64,000 bases of DNA, from NCBI RefSeq assembly GCF_964355755.1, contig NC_092679.1, forward strand, positions 5,332,001 to 5,396,000. Direction: 5' to 3'. The notes under the pieces were generated by a model, which made no database searches, was not told the origin of the DNA, and worked only from the letters and a program-made list of their open reading frames with translations. The first letter of the stretch is position 1; the number at the start of each line of letters is the position of its first letter. The stretch is from Antedon mediterranea (lineage: Eukaryota > Echinodermata > Crinoidea > Comatulida > Antedonidae). This document shows positions 40,937-51,700 of the stretch, piece by piece. Position numbers and translations under genes: made by a program.

Positions 40937-40960
40937 CCATGGAGGAAATTTCCTCCATGG
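40937..40960. repeat. 24-bp perfect palindrome
   Basis: CCATGGAGGAAA followed by its exact reverse complement. Similar half-words (CATGGAGGAAT or its complement) occur near 3144, 33403 and 44500, which suggests a small dispersed palindromic repeat. Confidence 0.8.
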
Positions 40961-43319
40961 TCAAACATATAACTTTGGATTTGTCAGCTTCAGAAATTAC
41001 ACACTTTCTAAAGTCTATATTACCCATGTTTGAGTAACCCACATTCTGTAAAATAGTTTTTGTGTAATATTTTTCTATTTAAATTTTTCAATATGATCGC
41101 CTTACTGTTATTATTATTATTACAGTATTAGATTAGTATCACATCTTTTTAAACTCTTTTCGCCTATTGTTTTAGTAGGTAATTTTATATATAATACAGT
41201 ATAAACAAAATAGGTAAAATGCTAGACTATCGTTGAGCGACAATAGAAAAAAAAATTGTAACAAATTGATTAAATTAAGTTGTAGATTTTTATATTGTAG
41301 TTAATCGTTTTAATTCCTTGTGCAAGAAATAAGTGTGCTCACACACGATCATAAACATTGTGCTTATATATCGCTTATTAGTACGATGACTTTATTTCAT
41401 CAGTCAGACACAATGATGACACATTCGACAAACTCCTCGGAATGAGACACAATGAAACCGTTCGACAAACTCCTTGGAATGCATTAAATACGTTGACCAA
41501 GTGGTGTTATACAGGTTCATTCATGATTAAAACCGCGTCGTATATTTTATAAGGACCTCTACTATCAATGGGCCTATGTATGTATAGTACAATGTTAAAT
41601 GCCACTTACATAGATCTGCGTATGATGAGCCTAATTAACATGCATGTCATAAAAGTAATATTGAAGATATTTAGCCTTCAAAATTTCAATATCATTTCTC
41701 AAGGATTAATTACCCTTTATCAAACAGAAGAGTTCGAGTTTAGTTATGTTTTTTTTACGGTTTACTATATTTATTTCAGCATTTTGTCTTCCGTTAAAAC
41801 AATTTACCGGGTTAAATCTCGAAAATCGGAGCCGAATTAATGAAAAAAGATAAATTAATATTACCTATACTTTTTCTCAACTACAGTATTACATTAGACA
41901 AAGAGAAAGAGGAGATGATATCTGCATCTGGATGGAGGCCCGTATCTAAAACCTATCTAAAATTTAATAATGTTGTTAGAAGAACAACAGTAATATAACA
42001 GCGATTCAATATGACGTAAAGTATAAAACGACTTTTTTGTTGGAAATATATATACAGTAATCTAGTAGAAAAAAAGAATTTCAATTATTTTCGATTTGAA
42101 TGTATTAAATGCATTGTTGGGTCCCGAAAGTGCCTCTTAAATAGGAGTTAAATTTTATTTTATTATACAGAAAAATACAGCATTCGATCAACTATTTCAA
42201 CTCATGTAAACAATTCAGAGTTTCAATCACAATCACAAAGAAAAATCAATTATTTTATCATTTTTGCACGAAGACGAAATTAAACCAAAGGGCATTACCT
42301 AAAACAAGGAACGGTATTGTTTGTTAACTCGCTCAGTACGTCATCACCGAATGTTTGACCCCGAAGGAACGCGGAAACACGAAGTAGAAAATATCACGTC
42401 GATTAAATCATATTATAAATAAAGAAGTCATAGTATTAAATAATGTAATAGCCTAGTAGGCCTGATCTAGTACCTCTATTAGTTTAAAGGGATTTGAATT
42501 TTCAACAGATAAAAAATTACTGCTTGAATATTGAAATTTAATAGAAATCTAATTAATGTCTCGTTTAGATCGTAATATAGTATTTGATACCAATAGTGGA
42601 GACCTACAATCATGGGCCTACATCCGTATACAGTGTATGTGTAATGTAGGGTGTATAGCCGGTACAAAAATGCAATCAATGAAATCATGAGTATTGGTAC
42701 AGTAAAATATTGTCTTGCTTATACGGGTCTATACTATCTTTGGAATTGTGATTAGAGTGCTTGGTTATTTATAGAACATTCCTGAACCACGGGATTCTCT
42801 CCTTTTAAATTCAATTGTTCCTATTACGGGTACATACATCCTATTCAACAATGAAGGGAAGTACAGTAAATACAACATATTACAGTATAATTTATTTATA
42901 GTATGAACTAGTTCAGTGAACAGAAACTAGATTGCTTTCTTTTGAACATTACAAAATTCTGCTATACCATGAATTCCTCCATTTTCAACTTCGAGGAAGT
43001 TTTAAAAATGTTCATAAAAACACCTGTCAGATGACGCAGTGTTTGACATTTACATGTTTTATACAGTATATGAAAATAGATCATGAAGCTCATATATGGC
43101 AGGATGTACACCCTACTACTGTACCACATTTTCCGTAATAACAATTTCCGGTATTACTTCAGTAATGGGTTGTTCAAAAGTATAGAGCACAGGTTGTTCA
43201 ACCTAAGTCGGTTATATAGATCTTAGACAATGCTAAATGATTGTATGAAAGTGACATTCAATCTCTCCTTTTGACATAAGGAGAAACTAGATAACATGAT
43301 ATTTCAATGTTAAGATAAG
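40961..43319. other. Intergenic, no gene seen
   Basis: AT-rich spacer. A short imperfect duplication around 41403-41483 shares ATTCGACAAACTCCT and GAGACACAATGA. Open frames of 60-90 codons are unrecognised. Confidence 0.5.
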
Positions 43320-43640
43320 TTTTCAAGTATAATCTACAAATTCCTTTTATGGACAAGAAACAACAGACTAACGAGAAATAGGATAACTTAATTAAGAATG
43401 AAATTAATGAAAGATTATATATAAATGAAGCTATTGTTATGTTTAAAATTATGAACAGCCTTGCACCTCCATATTTATAAAATAAGTTTAATATCGAAAA
43501 CAATTAATATAATATTAGAACTAAGCCAAATTGAATACAGTAGTAACAAAAACAAACTACAAAAAACGTAGCTTATCATAGAGGTCCCAAGGTTTGGAAT
43601 GAGCTAAATGAAGACTTTTTTTGTTAGTAAGTGTATCACG
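43320..43640 (+). pseudogene. Decayed LINE reverse-transcriptase ORF, 3' end
   Basis: Translating across several stops and frame changes gives words typical of the C-terminus of CR1/L2/RTE-type non-LTR ORF2 proteins: a segment with RLYINEAIVMFKIMNSLAPPYL-like order (given here only as its pattern) followed about 40 residues later by RGPKVWNEL and a stop. The GPK.WN motif after a 'K.xNxLAPPYL' motif is the recognised signature. It is clearly inactive and truncated at its 5' end. Confidence 0.65.
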
Positions 43641-43868
43641 GTTTCATTTTATTTTATTGTAATTGTTTTATTATCTGCTTTGATAGTCATTAGGTCTTTT
43701 TACATTTTGGGTGGGGGGGTGTTTTCTTTTGAGCACGGCCTTACGGAAAAACAACTTTCAGTTGAGTTAAGTATCTGTGAGTATCGCTGAATTACTGCAA
43801 ACGGCAGTGTCAAACACAGAATAACCAATCAAAAAATCGGTACAGGTTTCCAATAACTTAAAAAACAA

Positions 43869-43946
43869 GGTCATATACATTGCTGTAGTCGCGTGCTCAA
43901 GTTAGTGTTTACCGACCAACCGACCGAACATAGTGAGCTGTAGAGT
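43869..43946 (+). repeat. Dispersed repeat R1, copy B (truncated)
   Basis: Matches copy A at 29169 through CATATACAT, AAGTTAGTGTTTACCGACC and TAGTGAGCTGTAGAG, but lacks the GCGTTGCACGCGAC end. Confidence 0.7.
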
Positions 43947-44657
43947 TTAAAAAGTTTATTTGAAGCTTTACTTGTGAATTAGTGTCCAAATTGTAGCGGA
44001 AAAATGGAAGAAGAAAAAGTAACCACTAACACCTTCCAGAACGTCTCAATCGAAGGATGTGGTAAAGCGCTTATCGTCTACGTTTTTTTTTATATTTGAA
44101 TCACAAATGACTGGAAAACAATCGATAAAACTAGCGGTGAAACAATCATACTGGCAAAATGTTGAGTGAAACCGCTGAGTATAATCTCCGACATAAATGT
44201 TACGGAACACTTGATAAACGAGTATTGTCGAATGAATGAATGCGTACATTTTCAGAGGCGAATATCGTGGATGATCACGAAGGATTTAAACACTGATTCC
44301 TCCGTGAGTGGTTCCACTAGAGAGCAACCATGGTAGATTAGAAATGAATTTGATTCTTCCATATGGCTTGATCCACCAGAGAGCAATATTATGACGAATA
44401 GAGTTGTTTCCACCAGAGGTGAAGCATTGTGAGAAAACAATCTATACTACACAACAATTACAATAACTGCTTTGTCAATCCACGGAGAAATAACTTATTC
44501 CTCCATGCTATATCATTCTGCACTGGCAGAATGACTCAAAACGAAGAAGAGTTGTGTTTACTACTACGTTTAGGTGATGTGTGGACTAGTTTATACAAAC
44601 ACAACATAAATACTGTACATCTATGGGATTGCAAGGGTATCAATCAACATTGGAGTG
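43947..44657. other. Intergenic, no gene seen
   Basis: Three related words near 44310-44430 (TTCCACTAGAGAGCAA, ATCCACCAGAGAGCAA, TTCCACCAGAGGTGAA) look like a degenerate internal repeat. Open frames here are short and the 117-codon frame at 44429-44782 ends inside the SINE, so it is not called. Confidence 0.45.
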
Positions 44658-44853
44658 GAGTTGTGGCTTGGCTATCACTCCCAGGGTCCTGGTTTCAAAT
44701 CCCGTCACATGTCGGGATTTTTTCTAAGGACAAAATTACAACTCCACTCACAAAGACTTGTAATAAGACTTTGTTTATGTAGAGTGTCTTGTGAACCTCT
44801 GAGGGTCCCTAATAATCACCAATTGCTAGATGGATCACCCTCAATAAATATGG
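44658..44853 (+). mobile_element. tRNA-derived SINE, copy B
   Basis: Same family as 14930-15166, opposite orientation. The head reads GAGTTGTGGCTTGGC then GGTCCTGGTTTCAAATCCC (B box), with about 17 bases deleted between the boxes compared with copy A. The body shares AAGACTTGTAATA and ACTTTGTTTATGTAGAG and ends GGATCACCCTCAATAAATA. Confidence 0.88.
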
Positions 44854-45284
44854 TCAAAACATACGCTTAATATACTGTGAAACCCGTAAAACAACTAAAT
44901 AATACTGTACTGCAACAAACATTATACTGCATATCAATGAATATGTTTGATACAGTGATCCTCAAACGGATCTTTTATTTTGTTCTTCAGCAATGACACT
45001 GACAATATGCATCATACCAGACATATGCCATTATGGAATAGTTTGTTAATTGTTATTTAACATTAACATGTCTGTACAAGTTAAATTGTATGGAGAAATA
45101 CTGATTTTTTTACAATTAAAAAAAAAAAAAATCAGATGATGGTATTCATAATTGAAATACCGAACATAAGTAACAAATCTGAAATATAGAGTACACAATA
45201 CCTACCCACCACTGCATCTCCAATCCACATAATTTTAGATATTGATTCATATACAAACTACTCATACAGTATTCATATGACAAC
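44854..45284. other. Intergenic, no gene seen
   Basis: AT-rich spacer with an A run at 45117-45131. No recognised feature. Confidence 0.5.
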
Positions 45285-45512
45285 ACCCTCCTCACCACTG
45301 TCACAAAGACCACACCCTCTTCACCAGTCACAAAGACCACACCCTCTTCACCAGTCACAAAGACCAGACCCTCTTCGCCACTGTCAGAAAGACCACACCC
45401 TCCACACCACTGCCACAAAGACCACACCCTCCTCACCACTGCCACAAAGACCACCCCCTCCTCACCACTGTCACAAAGAACACATCCTCTTCACCACTGT
45501 CACAAAGACACT
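45285..45512. repeat. Minisatellite, unit 24-27 bp
   Basis: About nine units of the form CACAAAGACCACACCCTC plus TTCACCACTGT, some shortened by three bases. Units lengths of 24 and 27 keep frames open on both strands, which produces spurious reading frames. It lies just downstream of the CLASRP stop codon and its probable poly(A) signal. Confidence 0.9.
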
Positions 45513-45536
45513 ACATTACCTACACACATATACAAT

Positions 45537-45542
45537 ATTTAA
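45537..45542 (-). terminator. Possible CLASRP poly(A) signal
   Basis: ATTAAA on the minus strand, 127 bases past the CLASRP stop. No canonical AATAAA is closer. Cleavage about 20 bases further would fall at the edge of the minisatellite. Confidence 0.35.
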
Positions 45543-45668
45543 TACATAAAACTGTAAAAGAAAATGGCTATGCTATTATTAACACATATGGAAGCTCCAA
45601 TTGGCTTAAAAATGTAACCTCCCAAAATCTCCAAATCTCAATAGTTGAATAGGGAAGCTTGAAAGGGT

Positions 45669-45784
45669 TTAGCGATAATCACGATGATGATGTCGATGAT
45701 GATGTGATCGTGGTGAATGGGAACGTGATCTCGTTCGTGATCTTGAACGTCTTCTTGCTGGGGAGTTTCTGGATTCACGACGTC
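45669..45784 (-). CDS. CLASRP: CLASRP exon 15 (last)
   Basis: Follows TTTTTGTTGCAG. Encodes an Arg/Ser-rich stretch passing into a histidine-rich end (SHHHRHHHRDYR) and TAA at 45669-45671. Human CLASRP also ends in RS repeats and His. Confidence 0.92.
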
Positions 45785-48700
45785 CTGCAACAAAAATTTA
45801 GTTCTATTTTACCAAATATGGAATTTTAGAAAACTATTTGTAACACATTTTCTGAAACCTTTCTGATATTATTAAAACTATATTATTCAAATTTGTTTTT
45901 ATTCATCTTTATTTTTCATGTTTTGTGACGAAATACATTTTAAAATAAACTTACTTCGTCTTCTTTCATAGGAATCATCAGAATCTCTTCTACTATGACC
46001 GTGGTCATCATCCCACTCTCGATCCCGTCGTTCTCGTTCAACCCTTCGCATTTGTCTTGCACGTTCTCTCAAATCATCTTCACGACTCTATAAAACAAAT
46101 TCAGAAATATTTACTTCCAGGAATTGCTCCCACTTAAATCCTGGGTTCAATCCAGACCTTGTGTCAGGGTTGAAACTCTAGGCCTCAAATGAGACATAAT
46201 TGTAAGCACATAAATTATAGTTTATCCATCTTGTAATAGACAAATTTATCGCTGTTGAAAGCATATAAAATAAAAAATTTATAAATAATGTTAAACTAAA
46301 TACTACTAAAATGGAAAAAGTATAATTTTTCTTCCAAAACTACCATGTCAATGTCATCAATAAATATTTTCCCTTCAATGGAAATAAATAATATATAAGA
46401 AATAATACAATATCATAGCAAACAAGACATTTAGCTTAGATTTAAATAAAAAAACACCTACTTACAATTTGAGCTTGGAGCTTTTCCTCTTTCTTCAACA
46501 CTTCCTTCTTTTTATCAGTTTTATCTATAAATAATAAATCAAAAACAAAACATGTTATTTCTGCTTTATTTCCTGAAACCTCTATTCAGGAAATAAGTTA
46601 AGTGTCCTTTAACCCTGCCACTTATTATGAAAAAAACAATCCAAGATGCATCATATAAATCTAGAAGTGGTAAGTGGCAGCCAATCACAGGATAGCCAGG
46701 CAGGATGTTGACAACACTTTGTGATATCATTTTTCAATGAAATCATACCAAAATCAGATAGGCCAGAATTAGAACCACTTTCAGGGCGAGAGGTCACGCC
46801 CATTCCCTACAATTTGTGATGTTTTGTAGAAATGCATATATATTACTTTAAAAACATTAAACCAGGTTGTTCCTTGTCTTAAATGTACGTTTTATGGTAA
46901 ATTATGATAAAAAGGCAGAAACAATGCACTACCTAAGTAGCTTGCGGTGAATTTCCTCTCGTGAGCTGTCTTTAGGCATAGCCTAGCTAGGCTTAGTTTT
47001 GTAGGCCCAGCTGGTAAACTAAATCAGTAACGATACGAACATCGTATGCTAGCTAAAGGCCTAGCCCGACATTGTATAGTAGCTGCATTAATTGTGTTTC
47101 TGTTTTTACATTGATTCAGAAGTGTGTTATTTTATTTTTAATCTATTTTTTTGTTTGATTTGTAAAAGCTTACGTTGTTTATTTAGTGCCCTCTGCATCA
47201 TCATCTTCATTCTATCCTTTGCCGTGAGGGGTTTCTGAAGATCAAACAAAACTATCATTTTAAACTCAATGAAAACTATAAAATGATGTCTAGCAAATGT
47301 TAAATATGTTGTGACTGACATATAAACATTTTTTTTTAAACAAAGAGTGTTATCATTGAACAATAACAAAAAGACAGGATTGAAAGGAAAACCAAGTTGT
47401 AGTATGTATTGTACTTAAAAAGTAATGTCATTTAAAGAAACTGAATTTATTAATAAAATAATCAATACTGACTTTGTCTGCAGAACCTGGTGGCAATTTT
47501 GGTTTTGGCGTTTCTCTGAAAAATCAAAATGAATATTTAGACCACAATATATGGCCATTTACAGTTTTATGGATTTAAAACGGACTACCGTATGTATACA
47601 ATATAAGCAAATTAAATATCTGAAAAAACTTGTCGAATAACTGTCAAAAGGAACTATTTGTTACTTTCATTGGGAAAAATGTGAATTGGTGTATATGTGT
47701 GTCCCTCTCCAGAAAACCTTTCCTGATTGAACCATTTAAATCCTCTATGCTACCTTTAATACATATGAGGACCACATAAAGATAACCCCAGTTATACCCT
47801 AAAGATGTCATAACAAATATTGTATACATCTTCCATTTTGGCCTAAATATTTTCCACAGATTTATACTGTGAATGTAGGAATGAAAATATAACATAAATT
47901 GACAGCCACAGAACAAATTCTAAATCAGCCTGTGAAATACTGTATATTAATTAATAAATTTAATCAGGGAATCTTTGAGAATGAGAAAAAGCTGCACCAA
48001 CAAATATTTAAATTTTTATATAAAGACAACCAAGACAGAGTAATAATCTTCTTAGTCGTATACAATTCTGTGTTCTCTACATACTTTTTAAGTTTCATAA
48101 CCTGAGTGGGTGTCACTGGTTCTAGACTCCTTGAGCGTGATCTAGAAGAAGCCGAATCTGAACTTGATGACCTCCTACGTTGGCCTGTCGCTGAGCGGTC
48201 ACGCGATCGTGATCGACTATGTCTATTATGTACTGGTGGAAGTGCTCTTGCCCTATCAAAGAAACGCTTTCCTTGAGGCCGATTATGTTCACTTGAACTA
48301 CTGCTAGAAGCCCGATGTCTATGCTGAAAATACTTTCCAACGCGTTTTGGTGAACGAGATCGAGAATGTGATCGGGAACGTGAACTAGACCTGGAGCTAG
48401 AGCGGGAGAAAGACTGAGATTTTCGTCGCTTATCACGTCGTGGTGATGAAGAAGATGAACTTGATGATGATGACCGCTGTGAATGTTTCCTACAATGTAA
48501 ATATACGACTTACAATTAATTGGATAACAAATCTATGGATAAAATAAATGTATTTTTTTGATGTATTAAATTAATTTCATTTTATAATTTTCAAACACTT
48601 TACACTTACAGACTTAATCTGTGAACAAAATGCAAGTCAGCCAAATATTGGGCAAGATTAGAGAAAACATAAATTGGCCAAATATTGGATAAGCTGTCAT

Positions 48701-51700
48701 ATGAAGACCAAATATGGAAAAATACTGTATTTTACGATAAATACCCTTAAACAGAAAATATACAAAGTCCAAAATACAATATTGTGTATACATGTACTTA
48801 CAAACTACTAAAGTTCAGTAATATATTAATATTACGATAAATTTACTCAAAAACAACAATGCCATTGGTAACAGTGCCTCCTGATAAATTAGCAAAAAGC
48901 TAAATCAAGACTTACTAAACAGCCATTGAAAATCTATCAATACAGTACTCAGCATCAATCACACAAAAATAAAATTTGACCTATGACCTGAGTAGAATAC
49001 CTATAATTTTATCATCCACCATAAACAATTTCTCATCACATCAGTATCTTGTAAAACATGAAAAAACATAGAAAACCGACCAGACTTTACTGTGTGTATC
49101 TGAATTTGATTTGTTCTTTTCCTCAATTTTGGCAGCATCTTCTTCACCCCCAAAGCTGGTAATGAACGTTACTTTGCCGGAATCTTCCGGAGTGCTTGAG
49201 CGACTACCGGAAGATGATCTCCTTCCATGACTTGGGTATGGATCGTATGTAGGACTATCTCGACGTGCATAGCTGTAAAAAAACAAACAAAAATAGAATA
49301 CGCCTGAATTAATTGAAAGTTTGATGGGTAACCTTGTAGCCAAAGTAGTATATACTGTATTTCTGTCTTTTTTAATGCACAAAACATTATAAAAAGGTAT
49401 TTGGTATGTCTAAATTACCTGGGTGGACTAGGCACTTTTTTCTCTCGAAGACGTTTTTCAATATATGCCCTCCTTTCCCTTCTTGATTTACGTCCCTGGA
49501 AAAAAAATAAAAAAATAAATTAAAACAAATCTGCACACGACAAAAGTGAATTGATTTGGCTTGTTGATGTTCATCGAACATGAACTGAAATACTGTACTG
49601 TAGAGGGGGCTACACTCGTGTATGGTCAAAATTATTAGCTGTGAATTAAGAGTAATATTCTGTACATTATGCCACAGGGGTCACTCAGAGTAACACAGAT
49701 ATTTTTATCTTCATTTATTTATATAGCATCACAAGAATAACTATCATTAATTCATTGGACAAGTTTCCTATATCCTTTTATAAATGACTAGTGAAGCTCA
49801 TTAATGTGGTCTAATGGTGGGTATAGGAAACCTGCTATTTCCTCTGTATAATTAAACTATTGTTTTATATAATACTTATATTTAGCCTATTGATAAGATG
49901 CCCTTACTGTATTACATTAATAAGTGGTAAATACCGGAGGAAAAATTTTTACTTCCTCTTGTAAGAGAAGGGATAATCACAAATGCTTTCAATTTGGGAT
50001 GAACGAAGACCTAGTTACAAACTAGGTTAAGTCAATCGATGTGTCATAGGTCGTTGCCTAGACCTAGAGAACACCAAAGCCATGTTAAAGGGCCTGTTTC
50101 TGCTGCATAAAAATAACCGGTTTAAAACGCTGTGACTAAATTCATTTTCCATTTTCTTGGGAGCAGAAACAGGACAATTCTGTGGTAACCGGTTAAAAGA
50201 CAGCGCAAAATAACCAGTTAAAAACAGAAAACCATATTATCGCTGAGCAATTTTTAGCTGCAATACGAAATAACGGTTATTTGATTGACAGCTGCTGACT
50301 TTGAGTCAACTACACTGCAGTAACGTTTGGATTAACTGCCAGGACCAAAAATTGAGCAGAAATGCAGTCGAAACAAAAATTACATTTTTGAAATAATAGG
50401 TTTATTCTGCGCTCTTCAGCAGAAACAGACCCAATGCGTTTAGTGAGTAAGCATTTTGCAACATCTCTGCATGCGTACAACGAAGTAAAAAGAAATGAAT
50501 GTGACAATCCCTGTACTGGTTTATCTTTATTTTCACTTATATATAATGTATATCACAAACAAACAAACAAACAAACAAACAAACAAACAAACAATAAGTA
50601 AAAATAAAGATGAACAAGTACAGTACATTACAGAATTGGCCATCTAGAGGTCAATCTGTTTGATGTTAGATCGTCATAACTTCTGAAGAAGCTGTCCGAT
50701 CAGGACAGCGAAACTGTCAAGGTTAGTTTATATACTAATTGTTGGTTTGAAAAAAGAACATTTCCAATAAATTATCACTACAAACCAGATGAACATTTTC
50801 AATCATATATTGTGTATGTCATTGTATTTTTATGAGAGCGCTTGTGCCTTTCATGAATTTTTTGCAAGGAACAAATAAATCTGAATCAACATGTTTCTTG
50901 CAGTGATTGGGGTCACATATTTCTAGTACCCAGGTAATTTTGGTGACAACTTACGGAATACATTGCTCTCTCTTCTTCCTCTGCTTTTGCCTTCTTTAAG
51001 TTTTCAGCTTCTTCTTTCTCTTTTTGTAATAATCTAACAACAAAATAAATGCAACATTTTAAAATGGTTAGTAGAGCAAATATAAAGAACAAGTAGCCAT
51101 TAGTAGCTATATTACCACTAAAAATTATAACTTTTCCATACAATAGCACTAATACTAAATATCATGTGATACGTAATTAACCAATCAAATGATAATACTA
51201 TGAAATCTACTTACTGAGTGAATTGCTTTGCCGCTAGGCCATATTTTTCCCCAACTTGATTTACTAAAACCACCTGTTCGGGATTAAGTTCATCTATATC
51301 TAAATTTACATTATCTGAAAATAAATTGAAATTATTTAAATTTGAAAGCTCTGGTCTCTTCCTCATTTTTTTTTCACTGAAAGGAAATAAATAAATTATA
51401 TCTATGAAAGCTATGTTTGTGTAGTACTTTTTAGTATATTAATATTTACCTATTTCCAGGTCACTAAGACTATCATCTGTGTCGTCGTCATCATCATCAG
51501 TATCATTTGCCTCTTCCACTGCGTTGCCACCTGTACTGTCTTCATAGCTAAACCCTATTGCTGCTTTCTTTGTAGTTAATAACCTTTTGAGTAAAAGAGA
51601 CATTATATTTATTACATTGGGGTATTTTCTACTGGTGGAGTACATTTTATATTTATTACATTGTAGTCATTTCTATGGGTTGAGTACATTTTATATTTAA

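Noticed and set aside
44429-44782. 117-codon frame near 44.5 kb
   Set aside because: Runs into the SINE; no family similarity.
45277-45549. 90-codon Pro/His-rich frame and its minus-strand counterpart
   Set aside because: Both are products of the minisatellite.
46121-46200. B-box-like GGGTTCAATCC in CLASRP intron 13
   Set aside because: No matching A box or SINE body could be recognised.
48122-48436. 104-codon minus-strand frame in CLASRP exon 10
   Set aside because: It is the frame demanded by a naive join from exon 9, but it reads no RS repeats and stops; the neighbouring frame is clearly the RS domain.
48607-48630. 9-base microexon in CLASRP intron 9
   Set aside because: Good splice words, but the sequence gives a stop in the incoming frame and, being a multiple of three, cannot repair the phase conflict.
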